A stretch of 64,000 nucleotides of DNA, taken from contig JAPWGK010000035.1 of the NCBI GenBank assembly GCA_029641185.1, positions 62,001-126,000 of the forward strand, given 5' to 3'. Position numbers and translations under genes: made by a program. Positions 47,387 to 59,499 of the stretch are shown in pieces; position 1 is the stretch's first letter; each line of letters starts with the position of its first letter. The notes beneath the pieces are model-generated. The model did no database searches and had not been told where the DNA came from. It saw only the letters and a program-made list of their open reading frames with translations. The stretch is from Pseudofabraea citricarpa. Taxonomy: Eukaryota; Ascomycota; Leotiomycetes; Helotiales; Dermateaceae.

Positions 47387-50300
47387 CTAAGTCCCAACAG
47401 CTCCCAACCCGGGCTTTGAGAAATCGCTATACGTAGGCCAATTTCCAAGATTGGCCGCATCAGCAATCGAGCCTCCGATACGGATCCAGATAGAGTTTGA
47501 TGGAGTAGGTCCATCAAGAAGGAATATCTGATACCAGCCTGGTGGGCAAACATGTGGATTTGGTGGTGCGGTAACGGTACATGTTGCACCAGCACAGGAG
47601 ACAGCTGGGAAAAGTGTTCGTTGGCCCATGCTGTTGCCGTGTGTAGAGGAGACGGCAGCAAGCATGGATACGCGAGCAGCTCCATTAGCTGGACGCACGA
47701 CGTTGGTCAGTTGAATGGAACCACCGTAGGCCCAGTCCTTGTTGGTGAGTGTGAAGGTGGGCTTGGTGGCGCCGTTGAGGAGGTAGGGTGGCAGGAAAAC
47801 CTCAGTGCGGTATTCTTCAGGGTTTTTGCCATCTTCAGGGTTGGAGCCGGAAATGAGAACTCGTCCGTCTTGGAGTAGCATAGCTTCGGAGTGGTAAAGA
47901 CGCGCAACGATGGTGTTGGCCATGATGGTAAAACGTTGGTTAACAGGCTTGGCAGGATCGTATAGTACGGCTCCGAGATTTGGATCGGTAGCCAATCCGA
48001 ATCCTGCAACTCCTTGTCGAGCACCATTGACGATCAAGTAGGTTCCATCAGGGAGAGCGGCCATACAGGTCATGACACGTTGAGAAGGCATACGTTCGAT
48101 GGTCCAGTTAGCACCAGTGACTTCTGGTTGGGTAGAAACACAGTTGTCGATAGCAAGAGAGTTACCGTTGGCCGAACCACCACAAACAAGAACAGTCAAT
48201 GGCGCCGTGTATGGTGCATACTGAGGAAGAAGAACAGCCGTTCCTTCTAATGGGTAGGTTCTTCCAGCAAGGAAGTTCTGAACAGATCCTGGAAGGTTGG
48301 GCAGAGTTCGAATGGTATCGAAGGTGACTTCGCTGATAATACGAGCTTCATTGTAGTAGATGACCAAGATGTTTCCTTGAGGAAGGACATACATGAACGG
48401 GTAAAGGTTGTTGGGATCAGTGCGATCTAACCAATCAAGGTATTTCGAGTACCCTCCTGGTGGTCGTGGTAAAATTTCGCAAGATGGAGTAGGAGCAGCA
48501 TTAGAACCAATCTCTCCTCCCATAACCAGAACGGACCCATTAGTCATGATCATGGCTGATGGATACCAGCGGCCTTCAAGAAGAGAGAGCTCGTTAACAT
48601 TCTCTTGCCAATCGTTAACCCCCCAAACTCCTGGAGATCCGTCTGGCCAGTAGAGGCGAACACCAAATGTAGAAGCACCGGCCCATCCTCCAATGTTGAG
48701 TTGTCTTCCAGCCTTATCTGGCAGTGTAATAGAAGCTGAACAAAAGATATCACTCTTGACATGCATGGGTCTCCAAGCTTTTGAGAAATTGTCCAGTTGA
48801 GCCAGATCAAGTTCGTATGCCCCGGTCGTGTTAGGTGCACCAGTTCCACTCTTCTCCATGAAGGTAACTTTACCATTGACACCAGCGGTGGTGATTAGAG
48901 GAATAACGACACCACCGATGAGAAATTTATACTGTCCATACTCAGGTGTACCGGCAGCGGGAGTATTCCAAACAGTGAGTGCTGGTGTTCCAACCCATTT
49001 GTAATAAGAAAGTCTGTCACCAGCGCCACAGTAGTGGTTTGGATCACCAGAACATGCAACATTACACTCCGTCTCGGGTCTTTTGGTGGATCCAGAAGCA
49101 GTAAGAGTAGAGTCATCTCCACAGAAGCACTGCAACCCATACTCGGTACCAGCAGATTGGTATCCATATTGAGCGCAGAGGTTAAGGCATGAGGTGGCAG
49201 TGTTGTTATTGACCAGATTCGATTGCCAGAATAAGGCTCTCTTTTGATTAACATTGTCAGTGTAACATCCTTGATAGACCCAATTTCCAGGAAGGTTATC
49301 AGCTTGAGATGTAGGTGGTTGGAAGACTGTCAGTGTGCCAGTATTATAGATGCTCAAGATGTCACCTGCACCGCAGTTCTCCTTTGCGTTGCCCGCACAT
49401 GCCATGTTGCAACGAGTTTCTGGGGCAGATACAGCACCATTGTGTAAAGCATTATCACAGAAGCACTGAGAAGAGTATTCTAACCCAGCAATGGTGTAGC
49501 CAAGACCGATGCATGTGGAAATGCAGTTTTCGACTGTGTTGGCATTTCCACCAGCCTGTTGGTAGGAGAGTGCACGTCCACCAGTGCCTTCAGTGTAACA
49601 TCCAGCATATTTCCATCCAGTAGGAAGGCCAGTAGCAGCCGAGCTAGGGGCCGCCGAGCTGGTTGAAGACGAAGGCCGTGCTGTAGAGGTAGTGGTCGCT
49701 CGTGTCGATGTACCCGTAGTGATTCTAGTTGTTGTGGACGAAACAATGACGGAGGACACAGTTGAGGAAGAGCCAGAATAACCCTTCTTGTAAATATCCA
49801 GTCTGTTTCCAGCCCCACAGTACTCGGAAGAATTGCCATTGCAAGTCATTGAGCAATCGGAAATGCCACCGGGAGCAACAGTTGCCGACGTCGCGATGGA
49901 AGCGCCGCAATCTTAAGCGATCAGCACAGAACATGCAAGCTGGGTGGATAAACTCACAACACTCCGAAGCGTATTCGACACCGGCATAAATATAGGTGGT
50001 TGAAGCTGCAGCGCACGCATTCACACAATTGGCTACTGTCATGTTTGCGCCTCCTCCAGGAACTGCAATTCCCGCGGACAAAGCTCTCACGCCGTTTCCT
50101 TCGCTGTATTCGACATTTAGCTAGTGTTTCCATGTACCTGAGACTGAATACATACGTGTAGCAACCGAAATAACCATAGTTTGCGACGCCTGAATTGGTC
50201 TTGGGCCCAGGTGGAGGAGTTTTGCCGTTCCAGAAGACGGTTAATCTGTTTCCTGCACCACAGGCTTGGGTTGAATTGCCCGAGCATGCAGTACTGCAGT

Positions 50301-50702
50301 CGGTTGAAGGTGCAACGGCACCGGTTGAGGCTAAGGCGTTCCCGCAATCTGGTACATTGGGTCAGCTACCTTGTCCAATAATGCAGCCTCGACGCTCAAT
50401 TTCCATAACTCACAGCATTCTGAACCGTATTCAGTTCCTGCGAATATGTACCCCAGATTGGCACAATAAGAAATGCACGATTCATCCGTCATGGCAGTCC
50501 CACTGGTGTAGGAGGCACCAGATAAAGTGCGTGGACCCGGATCTGTGTAACAACCTTGGTATGTCCATGTTCCCGGGAGCACGGCTGGCGGTGCCACTGC
50601 ACGTTTATCCAGGATTACATCTCTATAGACAACATCTGTGGAGGCCAACGAAGAGCCAGCCAGCAATAGAGTGAGAGCAGCCTGAGCGATTGAAGGCGCC
50701 AT
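47387..50702 (-). CDS. Secreted glyoxal oxidase (AA5-type copper radical oxidase) with four WSC domains
   Basis: Four exons give 1050 residues: complement of 47387-49911, 49958-50103, 50156-50348 and 50414-50702. Introns are 46, 52 and 65 nt. A signal peptide (MAPSIAQAALTLLLAGSSLA) and a dibasic Kex2-like site (KR, 33-34) precede four WSC domains at about residues 43-140, 160-255, 307-400 and 416-515. These carry motifs such as WTYQGCYTDPG, AGTEYGSECYCG and CGAGNRL. A Ser/Thr-rich linker separates the second and third. From about 530 to the end is the glyoxal oxidase region: a kelch-type part (VLVCGGSANGNSL; RLYHSEAMLLQDGRVLISGS) and a C-terminal DUF1929-like part ending PPGWYQIFLLDG. Such enzymes oxidise aldehydes to acids with release of hydrogen peroxide; WSC domains bind wall polysaccharides. 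Copper-ligand assignment was not verified residue by residue. Confidence 0.92.
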
Positions 50703-53700
50703 CCTGGATGAGAATATTGGAGAACAAAAATGAAGAAAAGGGAAAACGACAGACTGAAGAAGGTATTCTCGCTGGTCTCACGAGAAGCGGAGAGAAATCT
50801 GAGAGTGTGGGACAGCGGAAGAAGGCCATGATGTACTGCAAGGAAATTTTAGACTCCTACGTGAAAAGGGTCCGATAGACAGTAGGGATTTCAGACAAGG
50901 TTGGCCGTACTCTCCACACGCGCTTGCATATCGAAGCCTCAATCTGCCCAAATCAGCATAGGCTGGCCTTGTGAGTAAGGTCAGAAGAGCCCAGATGGGG
51001 GCTAGATAGTAGATATCGGCCTCCCATGGTGAGCTTGGATATGCACATCAGCCATATCACGGCCAGGATGTGCCCCACACGTTGGTTGACTGCATACCGC
51101 ATATGACAAGGATGCCACAGGGATTCGATACGAGGCAGCGTGGTTTCTCATGTTGGCTATCGAAACGGTGCATGTTGTTGGCGTCGTTGGTGGTGAGAAA
51201 GCTTCTAGGCTGCAATCATTGAGATGGCTCGAAGAGGGAAATCAAGACGAAATCAGCCCAGAAGCCCAGAGAACACCACTGAGCGCTCGGTCATGGGGAT
51301 CGTGCCGGGAGACAAGCAGCAGTAGCAGCAGCAGTAGCATCAAGAGCCAAGCTGGTGGCGCAACAGGACAAGTAATGTTCTGTAAAATGAGGAGGGGAAA
51401 CACAAGAGTAGCAAAAAGCCAATGAGCCGAGCCTATGAGCCAATGACAGAAGGTCAATCGCTGGCGGTAGAGCTTAAAGCATTTAAAGCTTCGGACGACA
51501 AAAATAGAGAGAGATTGCCAGGGGTTGTTGAATGTTGTTGGTTGGTGGGTGGTGTGGGTGGTGTGGTTGGTGTGTACTGTATGTGTGTGTGTGGAGGTGG
51601 AGAGGGGGCAAGAGAGATGAGAGGCACCGAGATGGTGGACGAGGGGGTACGAGGTAATCAGGCGGTGAGTAGCGACGATAGGCCGGCAGAAAATAAATAC
51701 GATGGATGAGATAATGAGTTCTTTCTTCACTCTCCACTCTCCACCTTCCACCGTCTCTCCCACCCGTCGCCTCCTTTGGGCAGTTGGTCCTCTAGGGCTT
51801 AGAACGTGCCACGCTACTATGCCGTTTAAAACCCATTGTCATCCGTGGAGAATCGACAGCAGCATGGGGTGTGGCGCGGGAACCCGGCTTTCGTCGTGTG
51901 ATATCGGACTGGACTGGCTACGCTCGTGAAGCTGACCGACGCTGGCAAACAGATCCCCATACGAGGTGTGGCCAAGGTCGCCGCCCAGCCTTGTGCATCA
52001 TTCGACACTTCTTGGATATGGGTTGATCTTGATATCTCTGATATTACAATAAAGCCATGGGGGGGGGAGGGACCACGACAAGACCTACAATACCATCTAC
52101 GCCCCTCCCTCCGGATGTCTGGCTCCTCGAGTCAGAGCATGTCTTCCCCCCTTTCTTCCCAAGCCATGGTGTGTTGATTCGACTCATGGCTGGTGTCAGA
52201 GGCAAAATGGAGGAGCCATCGAGGTGAGCATTCAGCAATATGCTCTTCTCCTTCCCGCTGCCTCGCTCGTGCACTGTCCGCCAAGTGCTGTGACTGCTGT
52301 CATCTCATGAAATTGAAGGGTCCAGGGCGAGACGCTGTGTCTGCACAGACTGGCTAGACGCCTCTCAGACTTCAAATCAGCCAAGTTTTCCCAAATAGGC
52401 CGCTATTCTATATCAGCAGCAATTACAGTCAGGGTCCAATCCAGAAGCACAAATGCCTACAACGAAAGACAAAGAGACTAGCGTTGGCAGACTTTACTTT
52501 CCACATGTCTTGCTTTCAATCCTCTCTTTGAATCGGCCCATCCCTAAGGGCGGGAGCCGCAAGGATGGGTGGGGATGGTTCATCGGGCGAAGATCAGATC
52601 TGCCCTGGGTATCCTTGGACTCCGTGGGCTACTGTACTGTACAAACTCAAGCGAGACAACTAGTTACCCAGCTGAAAGAAAGTGCAAACTAACCATAGTA
52701 TGTGAGCGAGCGAGCCGTTCTTCCAGCTTGTTGCCCCTTTCCATTACTCATCTTTGGAGCCATCTCCGGCTTTAGATGCCGGATCCGACTTACGGCCGGT
52801 GATATCCGCCCAGGAGAATAATGCACAAGTTTGGCGATGGCGCCAGAATCTCGAGGACAATAGATAGCAGAATGCTTGGTACAGTATAACTGCCTTCTTA
52901 GTTCTGACTCAGCCTCAGCCCCGAGGAGGAAGCGATGCGATCCGAAGGAACAAGCCTCATGATCGAGATTCCAGAGAAGCAAACCTTCAAACCAAGCCAG
53001 TAGTGGTGTGAGATCAACAGGCACCCGAGATAATCATCGTTCAGGTCTTCCTCTCACAAGCAATAATTGAACAGATGACCTGCTTGCGTACCTGGTTATG
53101 CATAACGCTTATGCATCTATCAACTCACTCCACTCTGAAAATCCAACAATCTCATCCACCACTGGCACCAGGACTGAAAACAATTCTTTGTGCATGAATA
53201 CCACACATCACCGGGTGGTGTCCACTATTGTTATGCAGCAGCAACGTGTGCATTAAAAGAAAGCTTCATTCTATGTCTCTTGTGCGAATCATCATCTGTC
53301 TCACTCGACACCCACTCTCGTTTCGACCAACCATGTATCCAGCCTTACTACCTTACCCCGCAAATATCAACGTGGTCAGCTTACTACATACCTACACATG
53401 TACGAAAAGTAAATATTGAAGATTACAAGACAACTCTACCAAGCAACCATCATGCGGTACATGTACTCACCCATCTATTGTATCATTGTCACTGCAGACC
53501 GCTAAGACATTTCCAACTTCCTGTCCCATCTATGCATTTCCTAGCGAGGAAACCCTGTTTTTCCTTGTTCGTGGTATTACATGGCAAGCAAGCAATCAGA
53601 TGATTCCCTTTTCTTTTTCTTCCGTCCTTATCGTAATGCATGCGCTTGTCGTACTCGGCAGTACCGGTCTTTTACTTCAGCTAGATACCTTCTAGTTCTG

Positions 53701-56700
53701 TACCGGTTACCACAAATGCCGACCCAACTATCCGCGGCCAGTGTAACGGTGACATTTCCAAACTTGGCGCAGATAAAGATAAAGAACAAAGCTAAAAAGG
53801 GCCACCTCTTGCGTCAATTAAGTAAGAAAACAAGCATTTCCTACTGCACCGCGCCATTTTTTAGACCGTCCTAGAGAGGCTGAGGTGGTGCGGTGGTTCG
53901 TGTGTTACTATCCTTGGTCTTCTATACTTTGGTCGAATGTCACCTTTCACGTGGGGGTCCATAGTATCCGGCAGTTGGTTATTCCTGTAGTTGTTTTCGT
54001 TTCCTTCTTTTGTTTCAATATTCCTCCTTTCGTTGGCCTCTGGGTTACCTTGGGCTTGAGATGGTGATACGTGGAAGTGCCATCCTGTGTGACCTTCACG
54101 TGAAATATTCTCTCTCTATCTGAACAGAGGAGCAGAGATTCGAAGACTATAGACATACCTACTTTCGATTATCACCTTTTGCATTTGGCGTTAAAATTCC
54201 TATCGAAGAAGAGTATTCTAAATAATAGGAATCAAATAAGTGTATATTTGCGTATCTATGTTATTACTTTCTTGTCGCTTAACATGTGACCATTTCTTTG
54301 CTGTGATTCTTAAATTTACGAGAGAGACACAAGTATATAAATCTCTTCTTATTCTTGCATATATTCATAGCTTCTAGAGACCTTCAAATCTAGCTGTAAA
54401 CAAAATGATATTTCAGATAACGAAATTTTTTCTTCGAAAGTTAGATTGCTCACAAGCTTTAATAGATCATGTCGCGGGTTAATAACAAGATAAGTAAACA
54501 ACATTCAAGTTCTCTAACTTGATTTTTTAATTGGGGGCTTGTAAGAAGAGATGATAAGGAAGAAGGGATGGTTTATATGATCGAATAGATTTGCGTAGAC
54601 TTTGGTTAAGTATCACTCGGTCTTAGAGGACTCGGTAGATGATGTTATATGGTTATAATGAATTAAGTTCCATTTGAGTATTGTATACTTGAACGCTTAA
54701 TGGTATGTTTTCTATACCGAAGACTCTCTGGGTGTCGTTACAAGATTCACTGTAACCTACCTAAGAAAACAGATAGCCTTATATAGGCTATATGCTCAAT
54801 AGTAAATACATAGCACAGATGTATCGTCAAGGAAATCCTTACGACATCTCCTGAATAAATCGTGTCTCGACTGACTTTTGTATGATTCATGTGAGTGAAT
54901 TCATGTGTAGAATTATAAGGCCAAAGAACCCCTCGATCACCTCTTAACAGAAGGCGTAACGATAGTTGGCACTCGTTGTATACTATTTAGATTACATATA
55001 GATGCTTATCGACCTAGCTGAGAGGAAATAACAGTTATAGGCGCAGGAGGATGTTACCTTTTTCGATTTCAGCCCGATGATTATTTCTATAGCGGTGTTT
55101 TTCTTCTTCCCGTTCTATGAAAATAAGACCGATAAAAGCGAAAAGAATAGAAGATATCTGGGATGACTCCGCTGGTATTTGAGGGTGTCGTCTTTATGCA
55201 ACAGCAAGTATGGTATTGGCATACTTGACATCCCGGCAGATGATTTTGCAACAAAAGGAACATCCATGGGACTGGGCACGAATAGTTTCCGAGCGATGAT
55301 ATTATCGTGTTGGCCAGAAGACCTATAGTGTGTATGAGTGCTTGTGTAAACCAACTTCGGAATGACATTATTAGCATTGAAACCACGAGCGCCCAAGAAG
55401 TATCTACAAGCACGAGACTACTTCTGCTGGTCTTTCAGCTGTGTAACCACGAGTAATATGTTTAATAATCTCTAGGAATAAGCGGCATTTTGAGACCTTC
55501 ACAGACCCGTGTCTTAGTTATTGACGTAAAACTCCCTCAAAAGAAAAAGGAAAAAAGTCAAGAAAGCCAGCTAGAAACTGTGTTTTGCCTTGTTTAAATC
55601 CGTATAACCTTCGTACGAGAATTTATGGATCCAGGAGACCATTTTGTTTAGGTTTCTGGATAGAAATGCCATGGAAAGCTGAAGCGACACAAAATCAATC
55701 TACTATCCGCCATCCCACAATGACCTAAAGGGAACTCATGCTATTCAACCGTCTTACCAATTCGTTCTCATGTGTTAGACAGACTCCTCATGCCATGTCA
55801 TTAGCTGAACTTGTGCACATGACTTACTTACACTGCGGGTAAATCGCAACCTCTTTACCCATCAAAGCCAAGTACCGTACCAAGCCTCTTGGTATGTGAT
55901 CAAGTGGCGCCCCCGCAAATGGCAACTGGAGGAAAAACAAGCCTATTCATACCACAGTACAACCGGATCGTTCTAACAGGAGCGCGTAGAGACTTTCGTC
56001 TTCTATTCTTCTCGTAAGACAAATCGATCAATCAACAACCGGACAGACACAATTTCCACCAGAGAGATCTTGTTTTGTTTTGTTCTCTTTCCTTTTCTTC
56101 TTGACTTACATACCTTCCGAAAGCTTGTGAGTATGCCGCAGCTAAGATAGAGTAGAAATAAACGAGAGTCAAGGGATGTCGGATCAAGCAAGCAAGGAAG
56201 GCTCCTTAATTATCTTCCGGCGACTTGATGTCACATACCGAGTATTCTACTTGAGACTTCTTGATCTCGGAAGGTACTACCAAATCCAGGACGGGAATAT
56301 CTCGCTACAATCTTACCACTTCAAACACAGGAAAGTTCAAGAGGCAGAATAAAAACGCAATGACATGCCATCTTGTTCTTTTCTAGAAAAATCAAGCCTA
56401 GAATAGGCCGCTCGGTACTCGGTAGACAACAACTCTATCCGAGCCCAAGAGTACGATGGCTGATCTCCGAGAAGCCTTCTAGATGAAACGATGCAGCTTC
56501 GCGCACGAACCACTTCCAGATCCGCAATCCACCACATGGACCGTTGAAATTAGCCAGGACGAAAGTCAAATAAGGTAGGCGGCGAGTGGAGAGGGACGGC
56601 AGTTCCACCTATAGCGAACCCGGTACCGCAGGATTTCAACCTTAGATGTGCTGGTTGCAGAGGCGATTCCGGGTTTGGGAACGGTAGGAATCCCCATTTG

Positions 56701-57017
56701 GCATGGATCCGGATCTGCCATCCCTCGAATGAGAAAAAGGAGGGGGGGTTGGATCTGGAAAAGCTTCGAGCCCAGGAGAACACGAGATGAGATGAAATGT
56801 CATGCTTGAATCTGTGTCTGTCTGCCGGCACCATGACGGCACATGGATGCGTCGCTCGTCGGTACAGTATAAAGACTATCTACTTGTCCTGCTTTGGTTT
56901 TGCTTTCCTTCTCTCCAGCCACGGTTTGTCTCTCACACATCCCCGCGCCAGTCACTCTTTTATACTTATACATATCCCTTCCTACCCTAATTTCTCCGCC
57001 TTTCCGCCCTTTTCAAA
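50703..57017. other. 6.3-kb gene-free interval between divergent secreted-enzyme genes
   Basis: No gene could be supported between the WSC-glyoxal oxidase start and the GH12 start. Open frames are short, overlap on both strands and mostly start from non-ATG codons. Part (about 54180-55050) is AT-rich. An AGC/AGT run occurs near 51316-51338. The promoters of both flanking genes lie at the two ends. Confidence 0.45.
56868..56873 (+). promoter_or_regulatory. Possible TATA box of GH12 gene
   Basis: TATAAA lies 145 nt upstream of the GH12 start codon, followed by a pyrimidine-rich stretch toward the ATG. Position and context fit a core promoter; this is inference. Confidence 0.4.
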
Positions 57018-57875
57018 ATGCAGTACTCATCCCTCTTCGTCTCGGCCCTCATGGCCGTCTCGGCCATGGCATCGCCAACCCCAGTCGAGATTGAGAAGCG
57101 TGCAACCACTATGTGCGGCAACTGGGGAACAGTGCCAACCAACGGCTATACCGTGTACCACAACAACTGGGGAGCTGGAACTGCATCATCTGGATCGCAA
57201 TGCACCACCTTCACCTCGGCAACCAACAACAACTTTGTCTGGTCGACGAGCTGGAGCTGGGCTGGAGGAGCCGGCCAGGTCAAGTCGTATTCCAACGTAG
57301 CCCTCGAGGCTGTCAACAAGAAGATCTCGGCTATCTCGTCGATTCCTTCCAAGTGGACCTGGAGGTATGTGCTGCTTCCCTCGCTTGTCTGAAATTATAT
57401 TAATTGTTGCGTTTCCAGATACACCGGAACTAACATGGTTGCCGATGTGTCATATGATCTCTGGCTCGCTCCCTCTGTAGGAGCCAACAACCAGTACGAG
57501 ATCATGGTATGGCTTGGATCATACGGAGGTGCCGGGCCTATCTCGTCGACCGGAAGCACTCCTCTCGCTACCCCAACCATCCTTGGCACCCAGTGGAAGT
57601 TGTTCAAGGGTCCTAACGGTGACACCACCGTCTTCTCCTTTGTTGCTCCCAGCAACATCGGTAACTTCGAGGGCGACCTTAAGGCCTTCTTCACCTACCT
57701 CGTCAACAGCCAGGGTGTCAGCTCCAGCTCCGTCGTTACCAGTCTCCAGGCTGGAACTGAGCCTTTCTCTGGTATGCTTTTCTCCCTTGAGGTATTCCGT
57801 ATTCCATGCTGACCATTGTTCTTAGGTTCCAACGCTGTCTTCCAGACTTCTGCTTACACTATCAGTGTCAAATAA
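57018..57875 (+). CDS. Secreted GH12 endo-beta-1,4-glucanase (xyloglucanase-like)
   Basis: Three exons, 57018-57364, 57419-57771 and 57826-57875, with two 54-nt introns, give 249 residues. A signal peptide (MQYSSLFVSALMAVSAMA) is followed by a short propeptide ending in the dibasic Kex2-like site KR at 27-28. The mature domain is a single GH12 jelly-roll. The nucleophile is probably Glu143 in NNQYEIMVWLGSYGG, and the acid/base Glu230 in AGTEPFSG. MCGNWGT and NVALEAVNKKISAI are other family segments. There is no carbohydrate-binding module or anchor, so it is freely secreted. Substrates of the family are xyloglucan or beta-glucans; which one cannot be decided from sequence by eye. It fits a plant-biomass or plant-associated lifestyle. 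It converges with the aquaglyceroporin gene. Confidence 0.93.
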
Positions 57876-58292
57876 ATCAAGCAAGCACTCGGAATGGCTG
57901 TGAGAGAGCAAAAATAATGCCTCGAACAATTGCTCTTGATGGAGACTCCCTCAAGGGAAACCAAATGGTGCTCGTATTCTTTTTCACCACTGTATATATT
58001 TACGACCGCAAGAAGAAGTATATATATAACGCACATAGCCAAAATGCAAACATCTTGCTACCTAAGTACCTCATATTAGTTATCTTCCATGACGAGATGA
58101 GACTATGCTATAGTTGCCAAAGGAACAAAAAGTGACACGCCACTGACCTTGTTAAGAGAGTAAAGACCCCACGCTCTAGTCCAAACACTAAGACAAAAGT
58201 GAACATTGAATATCCCTGTCTGTCATGCATACCGAGTACTGTATCATTCAATCCTCGCCTTCTTTCCTCGTCTATCCCGAGCCAAAGGCCCT
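57876..58292. other. Convergent 3' flanks of GH12 and aquaglyceroporin genes
   Basis: These 417 nt separate two facing stop codons; A/T-rich stretches suit polyadenylation signals for both genes. No other feature is seen. Confidence 0.55.
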
Positions 58293-59499
58293 TCAAACCA
58301 TAGAGCTCTCTTTGTTATGGGCCGTCTCACTACTCCAACTCCCCTCGTTTCTCCTCTCCATATTGGCAGCAATTCCCTGCTCCATAGTACCCGTCTTCGT
58401 CAGATGCCTAACCAAACCATCACTGCCGTCCTGATGTTGATTATGACCTTTGGCAATAATTGCAAAGCTATCTCTCAGGACCACTTCATACACACAGGTA
58501 GCAAAGAAGGTAGCAGGTATATTGACCAGGATTGCAATAGCGGCATACTTTCCGAAAGCATCACCACCCCAGAAGATAGCCGCCACGATACGCGTGCCAA
58601 GATCACGAGCGAGATTCGTCGAAATGGTGACATTGGCGAACCCCCAGACCATGTTTGCATATGCAAGTCCAATCACGAATGGTGCTGCCGCAGGGGTGAT
58701 GAATGGGTTTGCTGGATCTAAAACTGACCAGATGATGATTCCCTATTCCAGTCAGTGGATTATCTATTTTCATTGTAGTTAGAGAAACATACGATGAAAC
58801 TATCGACAAAGAATTCAATCATGAATAGATATCCATAATTCGTCTGCGTGGCGGCCGGGAAGCTACACAAAACGCTTCCAGGACCACCAAGCGAGTTAGG
58901 ATTTAATCCCCTTGCCTCAAATCCAGCAGCCAGTGCTGAAAGTTGGGGCCAGTATTGACCGACAAGTACGAGGCCAGCGAGGAATGAACCAAATACTTGT
59001 GCAAATATATAGTAAGGAACCTTCTTCCAAGGAAAGCCCTGCCAAATGGCAAAGCATATGGTTATCGCTGGGTTGAAATGACCACCGGATGTGGCTCCAC
59101 AGGTGATGATGGCAAAAGCGATGCCGACCGCATAGGCCCAACCAATCTGGAAGATGGATCCAAATGCTGGCTCGGTCTCGTTAAGAAAGAATGACGCTTG
59201 AGAAGCAATGCCCGGGTAACTATGTAGAGTTTATCAGCCAGAACAACGTTGTTCCGGATGAGAGGTGCTTACACATAGAAGAATACACCCATCGCTTCAG
59301 CTGCCATTTCCCGCATCCATCGTGGTCGAGAGTGTTCAAAATCAAGCTTTCTCTGAGTTACAGGCTTGGGAGGCACAACATGGCGCGTTACGTGACGTTT
59401 TACAGCCTCGGTAACTCCAATCTCCATGTCATTCGTCTGAAGCCTACGGACATCATGACTATTTGCATGGTTCGCATCTTCCACATGAGAGGAAGACAT
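58293..59499 (-). CDS. Aquaglyceroporin (MIP family) with altered second NPA box
   Basis: Three exons, complement of 58293-58742, 58793-59219 and 59273-59499, give 367 residues. Introns are 50 and 53 nt. A hydrophilic N-terminal tail of about 60 residues precedes six membrane segments and a long charged C-terminal tail. The first NPA box is intact (GGHFNPAIT, residues 125-127). The second reads NLA (STNLARDLG, residues 261-263) instead of NPA, while the following Arg264, the selectivity-filter arginine, is kept, with Asp265 after it as in glycerol facilitators. The RD after the second box points to the glycerol-conducting branch. The product should be a plasma-membrane channel for glycerol or water; transport properties with an NLA box are not known from sequence. 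It converges with the GH12 gene. Confidence 0.9.

Noticed and set aside
51242..51763. Minus-strand open frame of 173 codons
   Set aside because: It is driven by simple repeats (histidine/threonine and leucine runs from GTG and AGC tracts) and has no domain character.
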